This document shows, piece by piece, positions 36,186 through 46,153 of a stretch of 64,000 nt of DNA. Position 1 is the first letter of the stretch, and every line of letters starts with the position of its first letter. Below the pieces are notes generated by a model, which saw nothing but the letters and a program-made list of their open reading frames with translations, did no database searches and had not been told where the DNA came from. The position numbers and the translations under genes are program-made. The stretch covers positions 237,394 to 301,393 of the forward strand of contig NZ_JAKZGL010000004.1 of the NCBI RefSeq assembly GCF_022549355.1. The letters are read 5' to 3'. The DNA comes from Acinetobacter sp. NIPH 2699. Lineage in GTDB: Bacteria > Pseudomonadota > Gammaproteobacteria > Pseudomonadales > Moraxellaceae.

Positions 36186-36214
36186 GGTCGCCTCAATGGC
36201 GGCCTTTTTTTTAC
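36186..36214 (+). terminator. Intrinsic terminator in the EamA leader
   Basis: GGTCGCC and GGCGGCC pair (one G-T) around TCAAT and are followed by eight T. It lies between the leader frame and the transporter gene, so it must be read through or opened for expression. Confidence 0.75.
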
Positions 36215-36263
36215 CTAAATTTTGAGAAATCTAAATAGACCTCGATGATTACTGGAGAATCCC

Positions 36264-37214
36264 ATGTCACAACTACATGAAAAAAGTTTTATATCCACGA
36301 CACAGATACAACCGACTGTTGCCTCTACTTCCCTTCGCCCAGCGACAGTCGGTCAATTTATTGCAGTCGTTCTGATTTGGTCATTTACCCCATTAGCGGC
36401 GGTATGGACGGTGCAAGAAATTCATTGGGCGTGGGGCTTATTTCTACGCTACAGTCTGGCCATTCCACTTGCCTTTATGTGTTTGTTTTACTTTCGACTC
36501 AAACTCATCATAAATCTCAAAGCCATCCTCAGTTATGTAGCAGGTGCAATTGGGTTATTTGGCTCTATGACTTTTTGTTATATGGGCGCGACGCGTGTTC
36601 CCTCAGCGATGATTTCGATTATTTATGGCACTGCACCGTTATGGTCAGGTTTAATTGTCGTATTTATTTTAAAACGTGAACACTTTCACCTACGCCAATG
36701 GTGCGGTTTAACACTGGCCTTTCTCGGCTTGATACTCACAATGGGCTTAGGTACAGATGATGTTCAGCTCGACATGCTGGGTATTGCCTATGAAATCATT
36801 GCGGTTTTACTCTATGTACTTTCTATGTTCGCTGTTGCAAAAGTGGGTGCAAAGATTCACCCCATTACTCAAACCACAGGCTCAACCTTGGTTTCATGGA
36901 TTGGCTATGTCTGTTTATTGCCATTTTTTATCTCAGAAGTTCCGACACAACTGCCAAGTCTACAAGCCAGTATGGCTTTGCTGTATAGCGCATTATTTTC
37001 TTCAGTACTGGCCATGATTTTTTATTTTCACTTAATTCAAAAACTCAATCCGACCACAGTTATGCTCATCATGATTGTAACCCCCGTATTGGCAACATTT
37101 TGGGGGATATCGTTGAACCATGAGCCACTCAGCTCACATTTGATTATTGGCTTGATCTGTTTATGCTTTGGTCTATTTTTATATGCTTATCGCAAGAAAT
37201 CATACAACTTATAA
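36264..37214 (+). CDS. EamA-family (DMT) transporter
   Basis: This is a ten-helix exporter of the drug/metabolite superfamily with two EamA repeats (about residues 25-160 and 170-310). It has 316 residues. The first repeat shows PLAAVWTVQEIHWAWGLFLRY and MISIIYGTAPLWSGLIV. The second has LYSALFSSVLAMIFYFHLIQKLNPTTVML. RBS TGGAG precedes the ATG. Family members export amino acids such as cysteine, threonine or aromatic compounds. The attenuator-like leader upstream hints at an amino-acid-related signal, but the substrate cannot be named. Confidence 0.9.
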   Translation: MSQLHEKSFISTTQIQPTVASTSLRPATVGQFIAVVLIWSFTPLAAVWTVQEIHWAWGLFLRYSLAIPLAFMCLFYFRLKLIINLKAILSYVAGAIGLFGSMTFCYMGATRVPSAMISIIYGTAPLWSGLIVVFILKREHFHLRQWCGLTLAFLGLILTMGLGTDDVQLDMLGIAYEIIAVLLYVLSMFAVAKVGAKIHPITQTTGSTLVSWIGYVCLLPFFISEVPTQLPSLQASMALLYSALFSSVLAMIFYFHLIQKLNPTTVMLIMIVTPVLATFWGISLNHEPLSSHLIIGLICLCFGLFLYAYRKKSYNL

Positions 37215-37359
37215 GACAACAAAACCGATAGATCAGTAAAATGGTCTATCGATTTAGATTATAGTATTTGATCATTGGCTGAGTTAGAGCAAAACCATCA
37301 TTGCAGATATATGATTTGCTGCTGTATCCCAACATGACTTCTCAGAGATTTATTCAAGG

Positions 37360-38970
37360 ATGAAAGAATCTATGCGTATTTATCTTTTATGGATATTTTT
37401 TAGCGTTACCTTGCTCATACAAGGTTGTGCTTATCATTCACCTAAACCCATTCATGCTCATCAAGAAACAGTCGAATTAAAGCAACGTTATTATCAGGCC
37501 AAAACCATAACTGCTGATGGCACTGTACTGGCTTTTACCGTGTATCAACCCCATTTAAAGGTCGGCCAAACCGCGCCTTTACTGTTGCATACGCATGGCT
37601 TTGGTTTATCGCGAATGAAACGTCCTGAACTGAGTTTATATGGTTTTCTGTTACCCACGGGACAAGTTGCCAAAACTGCATGGAAAAACGGCTATTGGGT
37701 GATTAGTTATGACCAACGTGGGCATGGCAATAGCAAAGGTAAAATCCGTCTTGCTGATCCAAACAAAGAAGCACAGGATATTATTAGCATCATGAATTGG
37801 GCTGAAAAGCACCTTCCCCAATTAGCAAAAAACCAAAATGGCGTTCGTACTGGCATGATTGGTGAGTCCTATGCAGGCGGGGTGCAATATCTTGCATCGG
37901 CATTGGATCCACGTTTACAAGCCATTGTTCCCATTACCACTTGGTATGATCTCGTAAATAGCCTTGCACCGAATGGTGTGCCTAAAAGCAACTGGATTGG
38001 TTTCTTAAATTTAATTGGTGACTGGTGGAATTGGAATAAATTTGATCCTGAACTTAAACAAGCCTATCAAGAAACGCAACAAGGGCTGCTCAATGAATCG
38101 TCCTATCATTTTCTAAAAATGCATCAAGCGCGTTGGTTTTGTGAACATGGTCAAGCACCTCAAGCAGATGCACTGATCATTCAGGGATTTAGAGATATCT
38201 TATTCCCATTTAATGAAGGCGTTAAAGCCGCTGAATGCGTCAAACAAGCGCGGCAAAAAGTCCATTTGATCGGGGTACAAGGCGGACATCTGCAACCCTT
38301 GGCACAGCACTCTCCTTCAGGCCAAACACCTTTTTGGTACATCGGAAAATCTGTTCATTGTGGGGATAAACAACACTACAACTTACAAAATACGATCTTA
38401 AAGTGGTTCGATCAAAAATTAAAAGACCAAACAACGACACTCAAGCTACCTGAATTATGCGTAGATCATAGCCCTGTCACACAGCTCACAGATCTAAACC
38501 CAACCACATCTTACACCATGAATAGAACATGGATTGCCGCAACCAAGACACAAGCTGTATTTGTTCCTATACATGAGGCAAAGCAAGCCACGCATATTAC
38601 GGGTTCCCCGCTCTTAACGCTCAATGTTGAAGCAGAATCTAATGACCCCGTGTTATTTATATCTGTTGCAGTAAAATCAAAAGAAACCGGGAAATATGTT
38701 GTTTTGAATGAACAAACAGCACCCTTTAATCATGCTAAAAAACAAATTTATGATCAGATTACATTGGGCTTAACTCATTCAGATTCACATCATCAACGTA
38801 TTGAATTACCGAGTATAAATGGAAAACTAAATGAGGGAGATACTTTAGGACTGCTGATCAATAGTGAAAGTATTTATTATCAGAAAGTGAAACAACCCAA
38901 AATTGAAGCATGGATTTCTGGACAAATCGTTTTACCCAAATTATGGTTTGGAGAAGACGCTAATCAATGA
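37360..38970 (+). CDS. CocE/PepX-like alpha/beta hydrolase, lipoprotein
   Basis: This 536-residue hydrolase has a lipoprotein signal (LIQGC, Cys23). The alpha/beta-hydrolase core has DQRGHGNS near 118-125, the nucleophile Ser170 in GESYAGG, an acid in GFRDILFPF near 285 and His in GGHLQPL near 308. A C-terminal PepX-C-type beta domain starts at about 400. Family members include cocaine esterase, X-prolyl dipeptidyl peptidase and various acyl hydrolases, so the substrate is open. The anchor suggests action in the periplasm or at the outer membrane. Confidence 0.88.
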   Translation: MKESMRIYLLWIFFSVTLLIQGCAYHSPKPIHAHQETVELKQRYYQAKTITADGTVLAFTVYQPHLKVGQTAPLLLHTHGFGLSRMKRPELSLYGFLLPTGQVAKTAWKNGYWVISYDQRGHGNSKGKIRLADPNKEAQDIISIMNWAEKHLPQLAKNQNGVRTGMIGESYAGGVQYLASALDPRLQAIVPITTWYDLVNSLAPNGVPKSNWIGFLNLIGDWWNWNKFDPELKQAYQETQQGLLNESSYHFLKMHQARWFCEHGQAPQADALIIQGFRDILFPFNEGVKAAECVKQARQKVHLIGVQGGHLQPLAQHSPSGQTPFWYIGKSVHCGDKQHYNLQNTILKWFDQKLKDQTTTLKLPELCVDHSPVTQLTDLNPTTSYTMNRTWIAATKTQAVFVPIHEAKQATHITGSPLLTLNVEAESNDPVLFISVAVKSKETGKYVVLNEQTAPFNHAKKQIYDQITLGLTHSDSHHQRIELPSINGKLNEGDTLGLLINSESIYYQKVKQPKIEAWISGQIVLPKLWFGEDANQ

Positions 38971-38986
38971 TTTTTTATAAATATTG

Positions 38987-39014
38987 ATCGAGAGTGGCGC
39001 TTACCACTCTCGAT
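38987..39014. terminator. Terminator-like hairpin after the CocE-like gene
   Basis: ATCGAGAGTGG (38987-38997) and CCACTCTCGAT (39004-39014) form an 11-bp stem with a 6-nt loop. The right half overlaps the last codons of the convergent DUF5713-like gene. The T run is weak. Confidence 0.55.
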
Positions 39015-39315
39015 TGACAATTAATTCTTCCATTTCAATATCGAAATAGCCCGCTTCTTGCACGATCATCATCATCGCTTCAGCAATATAATCCGCTGCG
39101 GTGTCATCTAAGGATGAATCCAAGTCTTCAAACTGCGGTTTCATTTCATTAATTTCAATGGTGGTCAGATTTGCAAAACGATAAATCTCAGTTTCAGACA
39201 AGCCAGAGCGACTCACTTTTTTTGCAAACTGACGAATATGCTGTTTGACTTCTGCAACCAGAATATCGGGATAATATTCATCATCAAACATGGGGAGGAG
39301 TAAATTTTCAAACAT
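39001..39315 (-). CDS. DUF5713-like protein
   Basis: This is a small acidic 104-residue protein. Its ends fit the DUF5713 pattern as I know it: a start around DDEYYPDILVAEVKQHIRQF and a final EMEELIVNREW. Helix-rich, no signal peptide, no membrane segment. The function of the family is unknown. It is probably monocistronic. Confidence 0.75.
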   Translation of the reverse strand: MFENLLLPMFDDEYYPDILVAEVKQHIRQFAKKVSRSGLSETEIYRFANLTTIEINEMKPQFEDLDSSLDDTAADYIAEAMMMIVQEAGYFDIEMEELIVNREW

Positions 39316-39493
39316 AAAAATGAATATGCCAATAGAACGCCATGCTTATACCATAAACTGATACAAATCACGATATTTCAGCATAAAAAAAGCGGTTTTT
39401 AAAACCTTCCTTGATCAAATCATCTCCGTATTTTTTTATTGAGCTATCGCACTTTGGAAATAAGATGAATATTTCCAAAGCCAAGCGATACAT

Positions 39494-40414
39494 TCAAACC
39501 ACTGTTTGCACCGAAAATTGCTGAGCATATTTTGAAAGCTGCTCAAAGGTAATGGATGCACCACCGCATACGATCACCAACACATCCTCTGTCGGTGCGA
39601 AGCTAATTTTTTTATCATACAAGATGGATAATGTTGCGCCACATGCAGGCTCAACCAATGTTCGATGATCATCTAAAAACTTCAAACAAGCAGTCACTGC
39701 TTCTTGATCCGAAACAGTCATACCTTGAACGTTTTGACTTTGTGAAATCAGAAACGCATTTTCACAGACTTGTTTGGCTGCAAGTGTTGTCGCAATCCCC
39801 GTCACTTCCTCTAAGGTTATATGCTTTCCCATCTTGATTGAGGTATTTAAAGAAGCTGTTCCATCGGTTTCAATCGCATAAATTGGAATGTCTAAATGAT
39901 TTCGACTTAAGCCTTGATTAATACCAGAGATTAAACTGCCCCCACCGACGGATAAAACAACCGCATTCGGATAGATACCTTCGGCAATAACTTCATCAAT
40001 AATATTTGCAACACCATCCCACAAATATTGATCATCGAATGGATGAATATAAATGACCTCATCATTGACCAATGAAAGTGCCAGCTCATTGGCTTCCACC
40101 CAAGATTCACCATGCACAATGACCTCAGCACCGTGTTGCAGCATTAAATCAATCGCTTTTTGAGACGTTGTTTTAGGCACAATCACTGTGACAGGGATAT
40201 GAAGAGCTTTTCCCATATAAGCGACTGAAATACCCGCATTGCCACCAGAAGAACTAATGAATTTCTTGGCCCCTTTTTCTACATATTTTAGACAGGCATT
40301 GCCGATACTTCTTTGCTTAAAAGAACCTGTAGGCTGAGCAGATTCCATTTTCAACCAGACATTACAGTTATTAAGTTCGCTTAATTCACTTGATCTAATT
40401 AATGGCGTTTTCAT
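39494..40414 (-). CDS. PLP-dependent serine/threonine dehydratase-like enzyme
   Basis: This is a fold-type II PLP enzyme of 306 residues. PLP lysine K33 lies in GSFKQRS and the phosphate/substrate loop is SSGGNAG (55-61). The glycine loop SVGGGSLISG is near residue 170 and the final CGGAS near 287. The size and motifs match eukaryotic-type L-serine dehydratase (SDH/SDS) rather than the longer IlvA with a regulatory domain. The product would be pyruvate or 2-oxobutyrate plus ammonia. Serine racemase-like activity is an alternative. Confidence 0.88.
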   Translation of the reverse strand: MKTPLIRSSELSELNNCNVWLKMESAQPTGSFKQRSIGNACLKYVEKGAKKFISSSGGNAGISVAYMGKALHIPVTVIVPKTTSQKAIDLMLQHGAEVIVHGESWVEANELALSLVNDEVIYIHPFDDQYLWDGVANIIDEVIAEGIYPNAVVLSVGGGSLISGINQGLSRNHLDIPIYAIETDGTASLNTSIKMGKHITLEEVTGIATTLAAKQVCENAFLISQSQNVQGMTVSDQEAVTACLKFLDDHRTLVEPACGATLSILYDKKISFAPTEDVLVIVCGGASITFEQLSKYAQQFSVQTVV

Positions 40415-40501
40415 CGTGATTGTTATTTCATCCTACTATAAATGAGTACCATGCATGGTCGGTGAAGCCATCGTCACCGACCACATTTATAACATGAATA
40501 T

Positions 40502-42133
40502 TCAATCTTTTTTAGCACTTAAACTTTTGGCAATTTTAGCCAGCTCTACAAACTCCTCACGCATAAGATAAGGATCAGGTTGAGCAGATTGTTGTGCCAA
40601 TTGAATAATCTGATCCCATCCGACTGCCCCATTGTATTGCCCACCTTTGAGTTGTTGAGCATAAGAAGCAACGGCGATTGCAAAACGCGTATCACTATTG
40701 GCTTGTGCAAGGGTTTTACTGCCGGTTTTCACTGCTTGATTCAATAAAATACTGGTTGCTTGATTGGGTAATTTATAACGTAAATTCACAAAGGCATATT
40801 CTGATGCCCTGCTCGCATCGAGTTTTGTCGTTGCTTGATAACGTGAATCATTGAGCCAACCCTGTTTTCCAGCTGGAATGATTTCATATAATGCGGTAAC
40901 ACGATGCCCAGCCCCAATATCCCCAGCATCCACTTTATCGTTATTAAAATCTTCTTGCTTGAGCATACGGTTTTCATAACCGACTAAACGATATTCTTTC
41001 ACCGTGGCGGGATTAAACTCGACCTGAATTTTTACATCTTGTGCAACAGTTGCAAGGGTTGATGACAATTGACGCTGTACCACTTTTTTGGCTTCATTTT
41101 TATTGTCGATATAGCTGTAATTTCCATCACCTGCGTCTGCAAGCTGTTCCATTAACTGCTCATTATAATTCCCCGTACCAAAACCGAGTGTGGTTAACGA
41201 AATGCCACTTTTTCGTTTTTCAGCAACGATACCTTTTAAAGTACTAAAATCGGTGATCCCGACATTAAAGTCACCATCTGTCGCCAGTAAAATACGGTTA
41301 ATGCCATTTTTCACAAAAGCTTTCTCAGCTTGTTTATACGCCAGTTGGACTGCCTGCTCTCCAGCCGTTGCACCACCCGCTTTTAATGCATTAACCACGG
41401 CCAGTATTTTATCCTTCTGATCGCCTGAGGTCGGCTCAAGCACTAATTTCTCGCCACTAGCATAAGTAATAATCGTGACTTTGTCCTGTGGTCGTAACTG
41501 CTCAGTCAACAAGCGTAATGTTTGCTTCACCAATGGCAACTTATCGGGTGCACTCATACTCCCTGACACATCGACAAGAAAAACTAAATTTGCAGGTGGC
41601 AATTGCTTGACCGTTAAATCCTTGGCCTGAATCCCGATTTTGATGAGCTTGGCATGGTCTTTCCAAGGTGAATCCACGGTTTCAGTGGTCACTGAAAATG
41701 GATGTACACCGACTGGTTGTGGATACTGATAATCAAAATAATTAATCATTTCCTCGATACGCACCGCATCTGCTGGCGGTAAACGTCCATCATTTAAGAA
41801 TCTGCGCGTATTGGTATAACTGCCTGTATCCACATCAATACTAAAAGTTGAGATTGCTTGATCTGAGACTCGAAAAACAGGGTTAACTTCATTGCTCTGA
41901 TATTTTTCAGTGTTTTGTTCTAGTCTCGGTCGCTCTAGGGTTGGCATTACCGCAATATAAGCAGCAGGAGCAATCGCCTTGCGAGCATTGTCCGCCATTC
42001 TAGTCGGCAGAACCAAAGGCGCTGGCATCATAACTTCTGCGCCAGCGCCTCTTTGCTCTTTTACTGGATTGCTACAGGCCATCACCATACAACTGAGCAA
42101 GGTTAGGCTGAGAATTTTTGTTGATTGATGCAT
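40502..42133 (-). CDS. VWA-domain lipoprotein (YfbK family)
   Basis: The 543-residue lipoprotein has its lipobox at VMAC (Cys20). It has the N-terminal segment typical of the YfbK family (VSDQAISTFSIDVDTGSYTNTRRFLNDGRLPP), then a von Willebrand A domain from about residue 175. The MIDAS motif DVSGSMS and the later TDGDFNVG are intact. A C-terminal DUF3520-like domain runs from about 350. VWA proteins mediate metal-dependent protein contacts. The bacterial role of this family is not defined. Confidence 0.9.
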   Translation of the reverse strand: MHQSTKILSLTLLSCMVMACSNPVKEQRGAGAEVMMPAPLVLPTRMADNARKAIAPAAYIAVMPTLERPRLEQNTEKYQSNEVNPVFRVSDQAISTFSIDVDTGSYTNTRRFLNDGRLPPADAVRIEEMINYFDYQYPQPVGVHPFSVTTETVDSPWKDHAKLIKIGIQAKDLTVKQLPPANLVFLVDVSGSMSAPDKLPLVKQTLRLLTEQLRPQDKVTIITYASGEKLVLEPTSGDQKDKILAVVNALKAGGATAGEQAVQLAYKQAEKAFVKNGINRILLATDGDFNVGITDFSTLKGIVAEKRKSGISLTTLGFGTGNYNEQLMEQLADAGDGNYSYIDNKNEAKKVVQRQLSSTLATVAQDVKIQVEFNPATVKEYRLVGYENRMLKQEDFNNDKVDAGDIGAGHRVTALYEIIPAGKQGWLNDSRYQATTKLDASRASEYAFVNLRYKLPNQATSILLNQAVKTGSKTLAQANSDTRFAIAVASYAQQLKGGQYNGAVGWDQIIQLAQQSAQPDPYLMREEFVELAKIAKSLSAKKD

Positions 42134-42197
42134 GTATAAACCCCTGAATTTTATTTTGTCTTTTCAAATGAAAATGATATGCAACTTAATTGTATGC

Positions 42198-42235
42198 AAA
42201 AAAATAAGGATACATCGTGTTCGAATGTATCCTTA
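42198..42235 (-). terminator. Intrinsic terminator of the SIMPL gene
   Basis: TAAGGATACAT (42205-42215) and ATGTATCCTTA (42225-42235) form an 11-bp perfect stem. On the minus strand T7 follows (42204-42198). It lies about 50 nt past the SIMPL stop. Confidence 0.85.
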
Positions 42236-42285
42236 CCTTCATAACAACCATTGCGTATTTTTTGATCTATCAAAATCCTCAGCTA

Positions 42286-43059
42286 CTACTCAATCGCATA
42301 ATTGATCGTCACGACAACACGGGCAATTTTATTAATGGTTGCTTTGTCATAGGCCCCCCCATAGTCACTGTTATCATCAGACCCACTTTCAGGCAGAATA
42401 TAGAATGCACCCTGACTTGCTGAACGCATCATACCCACCTTAACGCCGCCGACTTTGGCAAACTCATTGGCACGGCTATAGGCATTTTTCGTGGCATTAG
42501 CAATCAATGACATTTTGATTTCTTCTAAATTAGACACCAGATATTCAGGTTGCTGTTCAATTGCAATGCCTTTTTCATCAAGCAAATAAGCATCTTTTGC
42601 AGCCTGTTCAATTGTCTCAATATCTCGACTACTGATCACCAAAGATTGTAATGCAATATAGCCTTTAAACTCCCGCTTGGTCCGCCCTTCACCTGTATCG
42701 ACGTCTTCATAATAGGCTTGAGAACTTTTATTACCAAGCTGCATATCCACTGTCTTGAAGCCATGTTCAACAAAGAAAGCTTGTAGCACTTTCATGTGCT
42801 GATCAAGTAATTGATAAGCTTCAGGAATCGTGTCTGAAGTGCGGTTGGTTTGTAAGTTAATTTCCCAACGAGCAGAATCCGCTTGGATTGGTTTTTCAGC
42901 CAAGCCCTTGACCGTAATTGAATTTTTTGTGCTATTAAATTGCTTCAGTGCATAGCCCATTACACCAGCCGAAATAATAAATCCTAGACTGAGAATGAGT
43001 GCAAACACCCATAAGCTTTTATATGTAATTGTTTTATTTTCCATTTTTATATCACTCAA
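42286..43059 (-). CDS. SIMPL-domain protein (YggE-like)
   Basis: The 257-residue protein has one N-terminal membrane helix (about 14-35) and a periplasmic SIMPL domain. That domain starts at ITVKGLAEKPIQADSARWEI and shows the ISSRDIETIEQA and NATKNAYSRANEFAKVGGVKVG segments. Family members form large periplasmic assemblies (as reported for BP26) and are linked to stress, but the exact role is not known. It is monocistronic with its own terminator. Confidence 0.9.
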   Translation of the reverse strand: MSDIKMENKTITYKSLWVFALILSLGFIISAGVMGYALKQFNSTKNSITVKGLAEKPIQADSARWEINLQTNRTSDTIPEAYQLLDQHMKVLQAFFVEHGFKTVDMQLGNKSSQAYYEDVDTGEGRTKREFKGYIALQSLVISSRDIETIEQAAKDAYLLDEKGIAIEQQPEYLVSNLEEIKMSLIANATKNAYSRANEFAKVGGVKVGMMRSASQGAFYILPESGSDDNSDYGGAYDKATINKIARVVVTINYAIE

Positions 43060-43090
43060 AGGATTGATCGTTTCTTATATTGAAGATTAT

Positions 43091-43133
43091 TTTACACATC
43101 AGTAGCCCATACAATGCAGTACTGATGTGTAAA
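43091..43133 (-). terminator. Long inverted repeat after folP
   Basis: TTTACACATCAGTA (43091-43104) and TACTGATGTGTAAA (43120-43133) form a 14-bp perfect stem with a 15-nt loop, 3 nt after the folP stop. The tail is AT-rich but not a clean T run. Confidence 0.65.
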
Positions 43134-43136
43134 GTA

Positions 43137-43988
43137 TTAGGTATTCTTCATCATTGTCCAAACGTTTAAGGCATCACGGGTTGCTTTGACATCATGAACC
43201 CGAACAATGCTTGCGCCCTGCTGAATACTCAACATGTGCCCCATCACACTACCAACGGCCCGCTCTTGCGCTGGAACACCATGTAATGCTTCACCAATAA
43301 AACGTTTACGAGAAAGTCCGGACAAAATTGGATAGCCCATTTGATTGAGTTTCCAGAACGCATTCAGTAGTTGAAAATTTTGTTGCGCATTTTTAGCAAA
43401 ACCAAAACCGGGATCAAGAATAATATTTTCTGTTTTAATCCCAACTGCAATTGCTTGATCTAGGCGCTGCTGTAGCTCCCTCATCACATCTTCAGTCACA
43501 TCATCATACTGATCCAGTTGATTCATATTGGTCGGTTCACCACGCATATGCATCAATACAACAGGTATGTTGAGTTCAGCCGCAGTTTCTAAGGCCTGCG
43601 GACGGGTTAATGCACGAACATCATTCCAAATATGCGCACCTGCTTGGATGGCAGCCCGTATGACTTCGGGCTGGCTGGTATCAATCGACATAATCACATC
43701 ATATTTTGATAATGCTTCAACCACAGGAATTACACGTCGAATTTCTTCTTCGACAGAAACAGGTGAAGCATTTGGACGTGTTGATTCACCACCAATGTCG
43801 ATTATCGTTGCCCCATCTTCAATCATCTGCAATGCATGTTTAATCGCTTGCTCTTTATGCTGATGCTGCCCACCATCGCTAAATGAATCAGGGGTTACAT
43901 TCAAGATTCCCATAATCTGAGGCTGAGATAAATCTAATCTAAAACGACCACACTGTAATTGGCACTGGGGTAATGGCATTAACCGCAT
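43137..43988 (-). CDS. folP: Dihydropteroate synthase
   Basis: FolP joins p-aminobenzoate to dihydropterin pyrophosphate in folate synthesis and is the target of sulfonamides. The frame is open to 44003. I chose the ATG at 43988 because GGAGAG lies 5 nt before it. That gives 283 residues with the two pterin-binding signatures, MGILNVTPDSFSDGG near residue 26 and GATIIDIGGESTRP near 58. DPGFGFAK, LSGLSRKRF and the final RVHDV motif are also present. It follows ftsH on the same strand, separated by a terminator, an order common in gammaproteobacteria. Confidence 0.96.
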   Translation of the reverse strand: MRLMPLPQCQLQCGRFRLDLSQPQIMGILNVTPDSFSDGGQHQHKEQAIKHALQMIEDGATIIDIGGESTRPNASPVSVEEEIRRVIPVVEALSKYDVIMSIDTSQPEVIRAAIQAGAHIWNDVRALTRPQALETAAELNIPVVLMHMRGEPTNMNQLDQYDDVTEDVMRELQQRLDQAIAVGIKTENIILDPGFGFAKNAQQNFQLLNAFWKLNQMGYPILSGLSRKRFIGEALHGVPAQERAVGSVMGHMLSIQQGASIVRVHDVKATRDALNVWTMMKNT

Positions 43989-44078
43989 CAACACTCTCCA
44001 CATATGAATGTCATTATATTAACAAGACTAAGCCTTAATGGTTGATGATTTATTTTCAACTTCAGCCAAAATCAAGAC

Positions 44079-44103
44079 AAAAAAAGAGCGACCTAAGTCG
44101 CTC
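44079..44103 (-). terminator. Intrinsic terminator of ftsH
   Basis: On the minus strand GAGCGAC and GTCGCTC pair around TTAG and are followed by seven T. It lies about 20 nt past the ftsH stop. Confidence 0.9.
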
Positions 44104-44120
44104 ATTCTTTTTAAAATCTT

Positions 44121-46016
44121 TTAACCCATTGCTGGCAATGGCGGTGGTGTAGATGGACCATCTTTAGGTGGTTCAAAATCAGCCACTGGATTTTCAGCCA
44201 CATACACTTTTGGTGGTTGTGGTTCACGACCTTCCATGATGTCACGGATTTGGTCACGATCAATGGTTTCCCAATCCATCAAGGCTTTTACCATGGCATG
44301 TGCAATATCTTTATTACTTTCTAAGATATCACGTGCCACTTTGTACTGCTCGTCTAAGATACGACGTACTTCTTCATCTACTTTTTGCTGCGTAGCTTCA
44401 GAAATGGTACGACTACCGACATTACCGAAGAAACCACTTTGGTTTTCATCTTCATAAACCATCACACCAAGCGCATCAGACATACCATATTTGGTCACCA
44501 TTGCACGCGCCATTTTGGTTGCACGTTCAAAGTCATTGGATGCACCAGTAGACATTTGGTTAATGAAGACTTCCTCTGCAATACGACCACCAAATAAAAT
44601 GGAAAGTTCATTCAACATCTTATCTTTATAATGGCTGGTTTGGTCTTGTTCAGGAAGCTGCCATGTGACACCAAGCGCCCAACCACGTGGCATGATTGTA
44701 ACTTTATGAACTGGATCGGTACCTGGTAAGATTTCAGCAACAATCGCATGCCCTGCTTCATGATAAGCCGTTGCGCGACGTTCTTCTTCACGAAGCACCA
44801 TCGACTTACGTTCAGGCCCCATGTAAATCTTGTCTTTAGCATCTTCAAAGTCATGCATATCGACCGTATTTTTGTTACGGCGAGCAGCAAACAATGCCGC
44901 TTCATTCACAAGGTTAGCAAGCTGTGCACCTGAGAATCCTGGTGTACCACGTGCCAGAATTTTAAGATCCACACCAGTCACAGAAGGCAATTTCTTCAAA
45001 TGTACATTAAGGATTTGCTCACGACCACGAATGTCAGGCAAACCAACCATCACTTGACGATCAAAACGTCCCGGACGTAGAAGCGCTTTATCAAGCACAT
45101 CAGCACGGTTTGTAGCAGCAATAACGATAACGCCTTCGTTGCCTTCAAAGCCATCCATTTCAACAAGCATCTGGTTCAAAGTCTGTTCACGTTCATCATG
45201 ACCACCACCTGTACCCGAACCACGATGACGACCGACTGCATCAATCTCATCAATAAAGATGATACATGGCGCGTTTCGTTTCGCCTGTTCAAACATGTCA
45301 CGAACACGCGATGCACCGACACCGACAAACATTTCGACGAAATCAGAACCTGAAATACTAAAGAATGGAACTTTGGCTTCACCCGCAATTGCTTTTGCTA
45401 ATAAGGTTTTACCCGTACCCGGAGGACCAACCATTAACACGCCACGTGGAATCGTTGCTCCAAGACGTTTAAATTTGGATGGGTCTTTTAAGAAATCAAC
45501 GATTTCAACCACTTCTTGTTTTGCTTCATCACAACCAGCAACATCAACAAACGTGATCTTGATTTGGTCTTCAGTTAGCATTTTCGCTTTTGATTTACCA
45601 AAGCTCATTGGGCCATTCTTACCACCAGCACCACCGCCCATGTTGCGCATAAAGAACATGAACAACAAAATAATAAGCAATATCGGGAAACTTGCGATGA
45701 GAAGTTGCATCAAAATGCCTTGGCGTTGTGGCGCAATGCCTTCAACCACTACATTTTGTTTGTTTAAGCTTGGTAGCAACTGAGTGTCTTCTACTTGTGG
45801 ACGAACGGTCTCAAATGGAGAACTATCAGTTTTTTCGCCACTGATATTTAAACCATCAATGGTGACTTGTTTAATTTGTCCAGCATTCACCGCCGCAACG
45901 AAATCAGAGTATTTCATCGCCGCAGGTTTATTTCGGTCACTGACGTTGCTAAAAATCAAAATCAGAACACCGAGTATGACGAGCCACAATACGGCATTCT
46001 TGAAGTAATCGCTCAA
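44121..46016 (-). CDS. ftsH: ATP-dependent zinc metalloprotease FtsH
   Basis: FtsH is the essential membrane-anchored AAA+ protease for misfolded membrane proteins and regulators such as LpxC. It has 631 residues. Two membrane helices (about 5-24 and 102-122) flank a periplasmic loop. The AAA domain has GPPGTGKT (197-204) and [11 protein letters not shown] (252-262), then the second region of homology [20 protein letters not shown]. The zinc site HEAGH is at 419-423. It is transcribed after rlmE on the same strand, the usual rlmE-ftsH-folP order. Confidence 0.98.
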   Translation of the reverse strand: MSDYFKNAVLWLVILGVLILIFSNVSDRNKPAAMKYSDFVAAVNAGQIKQVTIDGLNISGEKTDSSPFETVRPQVEDTQLLPSLNKQNVVVEGIAPQRQGILMQLLIASFPILLIILLFMFFMRNMGGGAGGKNGPMSFGKSKAKMLTEDQIKITFVDVAGCDEAKQEVVEIVDFLKDPSKFKRLGATIPRGVLMVGPPGTGKTLLAKAIAGEAKVPFFSISGSDFVEMFVGVGASRVRDMFEQAKRNAPCIIFIDEIDAVGRHRGSGTGGGHDEREQTLNQMLVEMDGFEGNEGVIVIAATNRADVLDKALLRPGRFDRQVMVGLPDIRGREQILNVHLKKLPSVTGVDLKILARGTPGFSGAQLANLVNEAALFAARRNKNTVDMHDFEDAKDKIYMGPERKSMVLREEERRATAYHEAGHAIVAEILPGTDPVHKVTIMPRGWALGVTWQLPEQDQTSHYKDKMLNELSILFGGRIAEEVFINQMSTGASNDFERATKMARAMVTKYGMSDALGVMVYEDENQSGFFGNVGSRTISEATQQKVDEEVRRILDEQYKVARDILESNKDIAHAMVKALMDWETIDRDQIRDIMEGREPQPPKVYVAENPVADFEPPKDGPSTPPPLPAMG

Positions 46017-46153
46017 GGCTTTATTCCCATATCAATCTAATTTGATCATACCTAATCTTGGCTGACCTTCACAAAAACAGCAATGAATTTGCGTTGCAAA
46101 AAACTTAAAAGGTACAAAATGCACAATTTTTAACAACTTGGCAAGTATACTTT

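Larger units (their letters stand above)
36010..36214 (+). promoter_or_regulatory. Probable transcription-attenuation leader of the EamA transporter gene
   Basis: The leader has four parts that can pair in alternative ways. A perfect 11-bp hairpin, CAGCTTGCATT with AATGCAAGCTG, lies at 36075-36102. Its right arm can instead pair with GCTTTGCATT near 36132-36141. CCGATG (36149-36154) can pair with CATCGG (36182-36187) at the base of the terminator. The terminator itself is GGTCGCC/GGCGGCC followed by T8 (36186-36211). A short reading frame runs through the first half. The design resembles amino-acid attenuators. The sensed signal is unknown. Confidence 0.5.
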
